Part shown: positions 7,633 through 15,900 of the stretch, piece after piece
Layout: the number at the start of each line of letters is the position of its first letter
How positions within the stretch are numbered: the first letter of the stretch is position 1
NCBI GenBank assembly: GCA_964459305.1
Contig: CAYWNA010000184.1
Location: forward strand, 1 to 26,322
Reading direction: 5' to 3'
DNA length: 26,322 bases
Origin: CAYWNA01 sp964459305
GTDB taxonomy: Bacteria > Planctomycetota > Planctomycetia > Pirellulales > Pirellulaceae
Notes under the pieces: generated by a model
What the model saw: only the letters and a program-made list of their open reading frames with translations
Told to the model about the DNA's origin: nothing
Databases searched by the model: none
Position numbers and translations under genes: made by a program

Positions 7633-7679
7633 AGTAAATTGTATCCGCATGTATCCAACTGATGCGGTCGCAATTTACT
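7633..7679. promoter_or_regulatory. AT-rich hairpin upstream of the EF-hand adaptor
   Basis: AGTAAATTG (7633-7641) pairs with CAATTTACT (7671-7679). After a 3x3 internal loop, CCGCAT (7645-7650) pairs with ATGCGG (7662-7667), leaving an 11-base loop. It is clearly AT-richer than its surroundings and lies 235 bases before the next start codon, so it may be a protein-binding or RNA regulatory site. A bare repeat is also possible. From 7680 to 7914 nothing further was recognised apart from a TATAGAG at 7705-7711. Confidence 0.45.
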
Positions 7680-7914
7680 TGCTGGGCAATCTGTGGTTCA
7701 ATGGTATAGAGTGAGGGTAGGCTACCGCTGATCAGGGTCCGTGTACGTTTGGGGTTTGTTTGCCGGCCGCGACGCCAATTTGGCACGCCAAGCGAACGCG
7801 GAAACCGCACAAAGCTCCCGAGACGATTCAAGCCGCCGTAGAACACGCCGTGGCTCTTGCGGGAGAACAGAACACCGCCCAGCGAGCCGCCCGCTGACCC
7901 ACCAGGAGATTTCC

Positions 7915-9861
7915 ATGGCCACGACGTTGCCCGAGCGAACCGACACCCCGCGTCTTGATGGATCGCGCGACGCCCCAATGGAAATGCCCGGACAAAATCG
8001 TCGTGCCTGGCTGGGGCGAAAGACGCTGCTTGCTGTGTTGATTGTCGCAGGTGCTGGCTTGGCAGGTTTCGCTGCGTGGACGCTGGGGTCCGACGTTCGC
8101 GGCCCCGACCCCACGCTGGTCTTTTACACCGTCAAGCGAGCCGACTTGCCAATCAAGGTCACCGAAAACGGCAGCTTGCAGAGCCAGGTAACGACCGAGA
8201 TCCGCTGCGAAGTGGAAAACGTGGGATCTGATCGCTCGGGCACACAAATCCTGACCATCGTACCGAACGGAGAGAATGTCAAAGAGGGCGACTTGCTCGT
8301 CGAACTTGATGCGGCGTTGATCGAGGATCGCTTGGACACGCAGGAGTTGGCTACGGAGCGAGCCCGCTCGCAGGCGATTCAGGCGAAAGCGAAGTACGAT
8401 AACCGAAAGACGCAAAACGATACGGATTTGGCGGAAGCCCAGTTGAAACTCGAACTCGCCCAACTCGCAGTCCTGCAATACGAGGACGAAGAGGGCGGGA
8501 CGTTTCAACTCGATTTACAGCTCATCGACCTGCAAATCCAAACCGCGGAAGCCAAACGGCTGATTGCGGCAACGGACTTGAAGGGAATCGAGATACTGAA
8601 AAAGCTGGGCTATCGCAGCAAGGGCCAGCTGGAAAATGCTCGCGTGGCCGCGCTCTCGGCGGATAAGGAAGTGGCCACACACGTGTCCTCCCGGAAGGAA
8701 CTGGTGTACTACACCAAACGAAAAACAAAGATGAAGTTGGAGGGCGACGTATCCAGCGCGAAGCGGGGCTTAATCCAGGTGGAGCGCAACAACGAGGCGT
8801 TGCTGTTGCAGGCCGAGGCGTCCAAGAACGAGGCGGATCGCCTTCTGGAAAAGGAAGAGGAGAAACTCGCCAAGTACAACGAACAACTCGCAAAATGCAA
8901 GATCTACGCACCGCACGACGGCATGGCAACCTACGCGACGGAAAGCAGCAGGTATTCGCGTGCGCGTATCGAGGAAGGTGCGACGGTGCATCAGCGACAA
9001 CGGATCATCACGCTGCCCGACCTGAGCGCGATGGAGGTCAAGACGACCGTGCACGAATCGGTGCTAGATTGGATACACGAGGGCATGCCCGCAACAGTCA
9101 CGGTCGAAGCGTTTTCCGACCACAAGTACAGGGGTACCGTCAAGTCCGTTGCGGTGTTGGCCGATCGCGGCGAGTGGCATAGTAGCGATGTCAAAGTGTA
9201 CACCACAATCGTGACGATCGACGAAAAGGTCGAGCGGTTGCGGCCCGGCATGTCGGCCGTGGTCGACATCCACGTCGAACGGGTCAAGGATGTGCTTAGC
9301 GTACCGGTGCAGGCGGTTGTGCAGGTTGCCGAAGACAATTGGTGCTACGTCGACGCGAACGGTTCGGTTGAACTCCGCAAGGTAACGCTTGGCAAAACGA
9401 ACGAGAAGTTTGTGGAGATTCGCGAGGGATTGGAGGAGGGTGATCGTGTCGTGCTGAATCCCATGTCGCTGGTCAACAAGAGTCTTGGCGAGGGAAAGGA
9501 AATCAGTCCGGACAGCGATTTGGACGAAGGGGACGAGTACGGCAATGGAGATGATGGTGATGGTGACGATGGCAAGAAACCCCAAGAATCGCCCAGTGAT
9601 AAGCCCACCACCGGGAAAGGTGATGCGGAGAAGAAGCCTGCGCCAGGCGGACGGGGGCGAAGTGGTTTCGACCTGATGCAACTCGATAAGAACGGCGACG
9701 GGAAGGTCACCAAGGACGAGGCGCCCGAACAGATGAGAGGCATGTTTGATAGACTGGACGTGAACAAGGATGGTGGCATCGACGCCGCAGAGGTCAAGAA
9801 GTTGCGCGAGCTCGGACAGCGTCGTGGACGGGGCAAGGGCGGCGGGTCGCCGAAGCAGTAA
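7915..9861 (+). CDS. HlyD-family adaptor with C-terminal EF-hand pair
   Basis: A 648-residue adaptor, much longer than the usual 350-500. The ATG at 7915 follows AGGAG (7904-7908), a good site; the open frame upstream to 7741 is not used. There is one membrane anchor (about 37-57), then a lipoyl-like half (PIKVTENGSLQSQVTTEIRC) and a coiled-coil hairpin over roughly 145-325. The second half (CKIYAPHDGMATYA), barrel and membrane-proximal domains follow (RPGMSAVVDIHVERVKDVLSVPVQAVV). The novelty is an acidic Asp/Gly linker (about 535-560) followed by two canonical calcium loops, DKNGDGKVTKDE (591-602) and DVNKDGGIDAAE (615-626), and a basic tail. It is more diverged from the three upstream adaptors than they are from each other. 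It is 14 bases from the next permease gene. Confidence 0.9.
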   Translation: MATTLPERTDTPRLDGSRDAPMEMPGQNRRAWLGRKTLLAVLIVAGAGLAGFAAWTLGSDVRGPDPTLVFYTVKRADLPIKVTENGSLQSQVTTEIRCEVENVGSDRSGTQILTIVPNGENVKEGDLLVELDAALIEDRLDTQELATERARSQAIQAKAKYDNRKTQNDTDLAEAQLKLELAQLAVLQYEDEEGGTFQLDLQLIDLQIQTAEAKRLIAATDLKGIEILKKLGYRSKGQLENARVAALSADKEVATHVSSRKELVYYTKRKTKMKLEGDVSSAKRGLIQVERNNEALLLQAEASKNEADRLLEKEEEKLAKYNEQLAKCKIYAPHDGMATYATESSRYSRARIEEGATVHQRQRIITLPDLSAMEVKTTVHESVLDWIHEGMPATVTVEAFSDHKYRGTVKSVAVLADRGEWHSSDVKVYTTIVTIDEKVERLRPGMSAVVDIHVERVKDVLSVPVQAVVQVAEDNWCYVDANGSVELRKVTLGKTNEKFVEIREGLEEGDRVVLNPMSLVNKSLGEGKEISPDSDLDEGDEYGNGDDGDGDDGKKPQESPSDKPTTGKGDAEKKPAPGGRGRSGFDLMQLDKNGDGKVTKDEAPEQMRGMFDRLDVNKDGGIDAAEVKKLRELGQRRGRGKGGGSPKQ

Positions 9862-9875
9862 TTGAGACGTCCGTC

Positions 9876-11165
9876 ATGTGGTTCAGGACCATCCAACTCG
9901 GCATCAAGAGTCTCTTGCTGCACAAGCTGCGCAGCCTGTTGACGATGCTGGGCGTGATTCTGGGCGTGGGGTCCGTGATTGCGATGCTGGCCATCGGCGA
10001 AGGTTCCAAGCGCGAAGCCCTGGAGCGGATCCGCCAATTGGGAGCCACCAACGTCATCATCCGTAGCGTGAAGCCGGATCAGAAGGACACGGGCGAAGAG
10101 AGTTCACAAGAGCAAACGACCAGCCGCGTCATGGACTACGGTCTGAAGTACAAGGACCTTGATCTTTTGACCGCGACGCTGCCGACGATTGAACGAGTTG
10201 TGCCCATCACCTTGGTACGTAAGCGAGCGCAAGCGGCCCATAATCGCGCCATTTCCAACGCGCGGATCCTCGGCACGATCCCCGAATACCTCGGCGTCAA
10301 GAATCTCCGCGTGCAGCGCGGCCGATTTCTGTCCGAACCCGATGAAGAAATGATGGCAAACGTCGCCGTTCTGAGCGCCGGAGCGGCGAAAAAGCTGTTC
10401 AACTTCGAAGACCCCGTTGGGAAACGAGTTCGTCTGGGCACCATGATCTTTCGGATCGTCGGCGTGCTTCACCCACAAGGAAGCGGCAATGCGGTGCCCG
10501 GGGCGATGGGCAGCCAGAATTTCAACCAGGATATCTATATTCCGATGAGCGCGGCTCGTAGCCGGTTTGGCGAACTGAAGATCATTGTTAGCTCGGGCAG
10601 CTTTAACATCGAGCGTAATCAACTCAGCGAGATAACCCTCACCGTGTCTGACGAAGACCTCGTCAGTCAGACAGCAGCCATGGCCCGCAAACTGCTGGAA
10701 AAGACTCATCCGAAAGCCGCTGACATCGAAGTCGTCGTGCCGCTCGAATTGCTCCACCAAGCCGAAGAGGAAAAGCGGATCTGGAACCTCGTGCTCGGTT
10801 CGATCGCTGGAATCTCGTTACTGGTCGGGGGCATCGGCATCATGAACATCATGCTCGCCACCGTAACCGAACGCACTCGCGAGATCGGTATCCGCCGCGC
10901 GCTCGGCGCGCGACGATTCGACATCACGATTCAGTTTCTGGTCGAATCGGTCGTATTGTCTTCGGCCGGCGGGCTGTTGGGGATTGCGTTTGGTCTCAGC
11001 GTTCCTTTCGCCGTGACCTACTTTTCCAAGATCGACTCGCACCTTCAGTGGTGGCCCATACCGCTCACGTTTTTGATCTCGGTCGGCATCGGCGTCCTGT
11101 TTGGCGTGTACCCCGCACGGCGAGCCGCGCTGATGGATCCTATCGAAGCGTTACGTCACGAATGA
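9876..11165 (+). CDS. MacB/FtsX-type ABC transporter permease (second)
   Basis: A 429-residue permease homologous to the one ending at 7459. The N-terminus MWFRTIQLGIKSLLLHKLRS leads into a first membrane helix (LLTMLGVILGVGSVIAMLAIGEG). A periplasmic MacB-like domain follows (NVIIRSVKP, VPITLVRKR), then a C-terminal three-helix FtsX domain with GGIGIMNIMLATVTERTREI, GIRRALGARR and YPARRAALMDPIEALRHE. No nucleotide-binding motifs are present. The start is 14 bases after the adaptor stop, without a strong ribosome-binding site, which suggests coupling. It presumably forms a complex with the EF-hand adaptor and an ATPase encoded outside the window. Confidence 0.9.
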   Translation: MWFRTIQLGIKSLLLHKLRSLLTMLGVILGVGSVIAMLAIGEGSKREALERIRQLGATNVIIRSVKPDQKDTGEESSQEQTTSRVMDYGLKYKDLDLLTATLPTIERVVPITLVRKRAQAAHNRAISNARILGTIPEYLGVKNLRVQRGRFLSEPDEEMMANVAVLSAGAAKKLFNFEDPVGKRVRLGTMIFRIVGVLHPQGSGNAVPGAMGSQNFNQDIYIPMSAARSRFGELKIIVSSGSFNIERNQLSEITLTVSDEDLVSQTAAMARKLLEKTHPKAADIEVVVPLELLHQAEEEKRIWNLVLGSIAGISLLVGGIGIMNIMLATVTERTREIGIRRALGARRFDITIQFLVESVVLSSAGGLLGIAFGLSVPFAVTYFSKIDSHLQWWPIPLTFLISVGIGVLFGVYPARRAALMDPIEALRHE

Positions 11166-11178
11166 TCGCTGACCCATC

Positions 11179-11448
11179 ATGAACGAAATCGTTCCACCAT
11201 TCTGTCTGGTATTGTCCCTGCTGCTGTTCATTGCGGCATTTGCCGTCCTGGCGGTAGAGAGTCCACAGCCGGGCATCGAGCTGCACCGCGCGCGTGTGGA
11301 AGACGACGAGCAATACCGCGACCTTTTGGAGCAACAGCTGGAGCACCGCCGCTTGCAGCGCAAGGTCCTGATCGGCAGCTTGTTCGGAATGGCCGTGATC
11401 ATGGCCGCGGCTGGATTTGTGACGATGCGTCCGGCGGCGTCAAACTAG
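11179..11448 (+). CDS. Small two-helix membrane protein of unknown function
   Basis: 89 residues. A hydrophobic helix (about 6-26) is followed by a charged, probably helical middle (RVEDDEQYRDLLEQQLEHRRLQRK, about 38-62) and a second hydrophobic helix (63-82). It starts 13 bases after the second permease and is most likely co-transcribed, so an accessory role in that transporter is possible but unproven. No family was recognised. Its TAG stop touches a half copy of a palindromic element. Confidence 0.6.
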   Translation: MNEIVPPFCLVLSLLLFIAAFAVLAVESPQPGIELHRARVEDDEQYRDLLEQQLEHRRLQRKVLIGSLFGMAVIMAAAGFVTMRPAASN

Positions 11449-11494
11449 ATCGTTTAACCGCAGGGCCAACGGTCCGCGAGCGAGTTGAGCTGGA
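11447..11494 (+). repeat. Half copy of the ATCGTTTAACCGC palindromic element
   Basis: It shares AGATCGTTT-R-ACCGC, GGCCAACGG and GAGTTGAGCTGG with the left half of the element at 7487-7620. The matching right arm was not found downstream. The shared block begins within the TAG stop of the small membrane-protein gene. The remaining 11495-11898 holds no gene or signal that I can support. Confidence 0.65.
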
Positions 11495-11898
11495 ACCGAC
11501 ATCTCGCCCAACGTCGGGGGAAACAACACCAGACGGCCAGCCGCCCCGTCCCTTTGCCCAGAACTCCACATCCCTGCACGAGCGGCAACATCAAGGATGG
11601 GTTCCATGCCGCAGCCCCGCGGTTCGTACGAAACGCTGACCTCGTTCGACTTCACATAGCTCCATCCGCCGTACTGGAGGATGAAGAAGTACAGCGACAA
11701 TCCTCGCTGCCTGAGGAGGCCTCCGTTCAACGAAAACGCCCCGCCATGCTCGACTTCGGCAAAAGCTCGAAGATCAGTTTTTCCACACGCTGGGAGAGCC
11801 GAGCAACTAGACTGACGGTAGGGTCAAGTGGGTGCCCTGCCAAGCATCAGAGAATCTGGGTTACGTGCGGTTGACGGTTATCGCTCGACAACTACGTT

Positions 11899-11920
11899 CT
11901 ATTCGTGTTTGCACGAATAG
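11899..11920. promoter_or_regulatory. Perfect 9-bp inverted repeat upstream of the regulator gene
   Basis: CTATTCGTG (11899-11907) and CACGAATAG (11912-11920) are perfect complements separated by four bases. It lies directly upstream of the predicted -35 region, a typical position for an operator or activator site. It could equally be a small hairpin. Confidence 0.45.
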
Positions 11921-11930
11921 CTCAAACACC

Positions 11931-11959
11931 TTAAACTGTGGGCTTCTGTTGGATAGAAT
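11931..11959 (+). promoter_or_regulatory. Candidate sigma-70-type promoter for the receiver/ATPase gene
   Basis: TTAAAC (11931-11936) is followed after exactly 17 bases by TAGAAT (11954-11959), five of six matches to the -10 consensus. The -35 is weak (three of six). It would give a leader of about 60 bases ahead of the TTG start at 12028. Confidence 0.35.
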
Positions 11960-12005
11960 AAGCGTGCCCATCCAACGGATTGCCTTTTTGATCGTACACA
12001 TGCCG

Positions 12006-12019
12006 CCTTTTCGAAAAGG
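12006..12019. promoter_or_regulatory. 14-bp perfect palindrome overlapping the Shine-Dalgarno
   Basis: CCTTTTCGAAAAGG is a perfect palindrome whose right half contains most of the ribosome-binding AAGGA used by the TTG-started regulator gene. It could bind a dimeric protein or fold into a 5-bp hairpin that partly masks the ribosome-binding site. Confidence 0.4.
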
Positions 12020-12027
12020 ACGCGATC

Positions 12028-12918
12028 TTGGCTACCATCTTAGTTGTAGATGACAACGGCATCGACCGCCGACTTGCAGGCAAGTGTGTCGAACAAGAGG
12101 GATTGACCGCTATTTATGCGGAGAACGGCCGTGAAGCGCTTTCGGTACTGGATCGCGAGAGTCCCGATGTCGTGCTCACGGATCTGCAGATGCCCGAAAT
12201 GGACGGTTTGCAGCTAGTTGCGCGGATGCGCGACGATCATCCCAGTTTGCCCGTCGTACTGATGACGGCCTTCGGCAGCGAGGAGATCGCCGTGGCCGCA
12301 CTCCGGGCGGGAGCGGCCAGCTACGTGCCCAAGCGACACCTGAGGAAGGAACTGGGTGATGCGATCCGGATGGTGTTAAATGCCGTGGAGGCCGTCCAGG
12401 AGCGCGACCAGGTCCGCGAGTTCCTGAAACGGAGCGAAGCGACTTTCGAATTGGGGTACGAACCCGCCGGCCCGCGAGCGCTGATCAGCTATCTGCAGGA
12501 CAGCTTGACTCAGCTGAATTTCAGTGATGAAGTTGGCGTTCTGCAGGTGAGCACGGCGCTGACCGAGGCATTGGCAAATGCCGCTGAACACGGTAGCCTT
12601 GAACTCGATTCCGCTTTGCGGGAAGAATCAAGCGAGGCTTATTACAGTTTGGGCAGGGAGCGCGCGAAGATCCCTCCGTACTGCGACCGCCGCGTCTACG
12701 TTACGGTGAGGCTCACCCCCACAGAAGCAACTTACATCATTCGAGACGAAGGTCCTGGCTTCGATCCTTCCAACCTGCCGGACCCCACAGATCCAGAGAA
12801 CGCCCTGAAGACAAGCGGCAGAGGCATCATGCTGATACGCATGTTCATGGACGAGGTACGGTTCAACGAAAAGGCAAACGAAGTCACCATGATCAAGCGC
12901 CGTGCCGAGCAGGCGTAG
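12028..12918 (+). CDS. Response-regulator receiver fused to an RsbW-like ATPase (anti-sigma/serine kinase) domain
   Basis: 296 residues. The start is TTG at 12028, supported by AAGGA at 12016-12020 and by the product beginning MATILVVDDN. The receiver domain covers residues 1-120, with acidic pair D8/D9, phospho-acceptor D52 (VVLTDLQMPEMDG), T80 and K102. A short linker follows, then a GHKL ATPase domain (about 145-296) with N-box ALTEALANAAEHG, G1 DEGPGFD and G2 GRGIMLI. It has no DNA-binding domain and no histidine-kinase dimerisation helix. It therefore resembles receiver-controlled RsbW/SpoIIAB-type kinases that act on anti-anti-sigma factors in partner switching. No partner STAS or PP2C gene is in the window. 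It is a single-gene unit facing the large minus-strand gene 48 bases away. Confidence 0.88.
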   Translation: MATILVVDDNGIDRRLAGKCVEQEGLTAIYAENGREALSVLDRESPDVVLTDLQMPEMDGLQLVARMRDDHPSLPVVLMTAFGSEEIAVAALRAGAASYVPKRHLRKELGDAIRMVLNAVEAVQERDQVREFLKRSEATFELGYEPAGPRALISYLQDSLTQLNFSDEVGVLQVSTALTEALANAAEHGSLELDSALREESSEAYYSLGRERAKIPPYCDRRVYVTVRLTPTEATYIIRDEGPGFDPSNLPDPTDPENALKTSGRGIMLIRMFMDEVRFNEKANEVTMIKRRAEQA

Positions 12919-12966
12919 GGGCGTGTCAATCTTGGTATGTCCCGTTCGTAGCCCCGCCCTCTCGCC

Positions 12967-15900
12967 TCAATACCCTGGTATCTCGTCCGGTCGGCACATC
13001 GCGTTGGTTAGATGTTCGGTCCAACGCGTCACCGCGTCCGCCTTGCTCACCAGGATCAGGCACGTCGCGCGGTCGGCGTCGATCTTCAGAATTGGCTGAT
13101 CCTCGTCGAAAGTGATTCGTTCCAGTTCCGTCCATTTGCCTCTCTGGAACTCACCGACAGACGCGATAGAATCGCCGGCTTTATCGGGCAGAGCGACAGA
13201 GCCCGGCTCGAACGGCGCTACCAGTATCGCCGCAGACTCGCGCAGATCGTTTCCGTCGAGCGCGAGCAACGCTCTCAATCCGTGGCCAGCCATCACCGAA
13301 GTGTCGTCGACGGTCGCTCCGCCGTCTGCAACGACGGCAACCAGTCTTCCCTCGCCAGTCGTAGCGGCCAGCGCGGGCCAACGATTGCGAGTTGTCAACA
13401 CAACGCTGCCTGCAGCCGTAGGCAGGCGCACGGGCGCGGAGCCCGCGTCGAGTCTTGTGTCGAAAACAACGTGCACAGTGCCGCCAACCGTCGGTTGAGC
13501 CATCATGTGCAGCCAGGGCTCGTTCGGCTCCAGGGGTAACGGCCTCTGATTTGCGGCGTCTAGTATGGCGGTATACAGCTTTCGTCGAACCGTCGCCGCC
13601 TCGTCGCCATCGGCCAACTCAATCGGATCCGTGAAGAAATAGACGGTGCCCTGCCCAAGTCGACGTCGCAGCAGCAACGGAGTTCCGTCCGCGGTGGCTG
13701 CCGCGACTTCCGCGCTGATCGGCTGAACGCGCACACAAGGTCTGATCGCCAATCCATCCAGCTGCTCGTTCGAGGACACGCTACGAAGATCGGTGGCCGA
13801 GCTTCGGGCGACGTTCGGGTAGTTCTCCGCCACGAAGCGACAACCTGCCAGCTCTTCGAATCGCTCGGTTCGAGTTCGCTGACGATCGGCGTCGTACGAA
13901 AAGTCTCCCGTCACAAGCAGCGTGCCGCCGCCTTCCACCCAGACTCTCAGGCGATCGTACGTTTCGTCGCGCACGGCAAACGGTGTCGGATATATCAGGA
14001 CCTTCGTTGTCGCCGGTAGCGATTCCAAGTGATGGTCGTCAATGGAGTTGAAGTCGTGGTGCAACGCCAGAAGGTCAGCGAAAGTGCGATAGGCGACCGC
14101 AGGACCGAGCCCTTCGTCGTTTCCCAACCGGAGTTGATTCGCCAGACAGACGGTCACGGGCGGGGCGGCAGACGTCGGGCGGAAGTGCCGCCAGAGGATC
14201 GACAAGTTGCGATGCGCGTATGACACATCTTTGCGTACGAGCTGATTCGGGTAAAAGATGCCCCAAGGAAAGACCCGCGCTTGCGCATCGCGGAGACACC
14301 AGTTCTGTACCTTCGAAGCTCCCAGACCCAGAGCATAGTGCGCCACGGCGAGAAACAGCTGCTTCTGCTCCTGTTCGGTTCTCACGAGGTGGTAACCTTG
14401 CGCGCCGTTTTCTTCTGTCCAAGCTGGATGGGTTTTCACCCCGTATTCTCCCAGGCTCACTCCTTTCCGCCGCGCGCGGAGATCGTTGAAGCGGATCCTC
14501 AAGGGCAAATTGTCCAGATCGGCCACCGGTTCGTCGAAAAAGCCGATGTTCGAGACGTCCTGTCCATCGATCGTCATCGGCAGATCCAACCCAGCGAACG
14601 GCAACGAGTAATACTCGGATGTGATCGGGTGGTCGGCGTCCACGCTGCGAACGGCGGCAACGTGGGCTTCGTTCCATCGCCGAGTTAGCCAGGTTTGGAA
14701 GCGAAGCCGGTCGATGGCCGGTGCATCGTTCCACCGGCCAGAGGTAGGCGGTGGGAACTCAATTTCGCCCAGCCGGCGCGTCACCGTATCGTCTCCCCAG
14801 GCCGCACGCAGCCGCTCGATTGTTTCGTAGCGGCGCTGGAGCCATTCGTTCCACAGCTTCCGCACCGCGTCCGCGGACTGATCGGGCCACATCTGGTAGT
14901 CGCCGTTGATGTAGTAAAGTAGCCCCGGCGTTTTGCCAAGACGCTGGGCGTATTGCCGGCATAGCGACGACTGTTCGGCTAGATCGGCCTCTCCGATGGC
15001 CACGTTGTGCCCGATCAGCATCCCCGGCATGAAGACCAGCCCCAGTCGCTGCGTGAGCTGGGTCATCGCCAAAAACGATCGCCAGTCGTCCTCTGTCATC
15101 CTGTGCCCAGGGTTGTTGTATTGGAGATTCTCGTAGAGGTTCATTCCGATGTCTCGGGCCGCGCTCAACTCCGCCAGCCAAGTCAACGGGTTTTCGTTTG
15201 CCGACTTGTAGGTCCGAGAATACGTGTCCGTGCCGAATAGGAACGTGGGATGACCGTTGAGCGTGAAGTAGTTGTCGGCGAACCGGAGTTGAGGGCCCGT
15301 GTCCATGACCGCCGGGGCGCGGATAACGAATCCCGTGCTCATCCGGTCAATCGGTTCGCCGTCGATCAATAGTACTGCGTCGACTCGGCAGACGTCCGAT
15401 CCGTCGTCCAGCTTCGGCAGGACAACCTCGACAGTCTCGCTTCCTCCAGGTTCGACTCGCGCTCGCTGGCAAACAGAAATCTCCTGCTCCGACGCTCCCA
15501 GACCGTTGACCGTGAACTGGACTTCAACAGATCGCGCCTCATGGCCCCGGTTGTCGACGACTACCGAAACCTTCACTGGTTCATTGGGGCTGTACAGGCG
15601 ATGGTCCGTCGTCAGATTATGCAGATAGGTTTCGCGCACCATGAACCGGGCGATTTGCTGCAGCAAACGAGCCATCGATCGGTTTTCATCCTGAAAGAGG
15701 TCGACGTTCTCGATGCCAAAATATGCCCAACAGGAACCGGCGTAGTAGCCGCCGTAGTTCAGTGTCATCGCCGCACCAGCGCCGCGCGGCCGGGCGTACC
15801 GGTCGTAGGTTTCAAGCAACGGGATCCACCGTGCCTGGTCGTAACCGATCACTCCCGAAGCGGCCCAGCCGCGGAATGCCCCCGCGAGTTCGATGGATTG

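Noticed and set aside
11485..11874. Open frame of 129 codons on the plus strand (and one on the minus strand, 11730-11440) in the gap before the regulator gene
   Set aside because: Both overlap the half palindromic element, have no good ribosome-binding site and show no family motif; treated as chance open frames.
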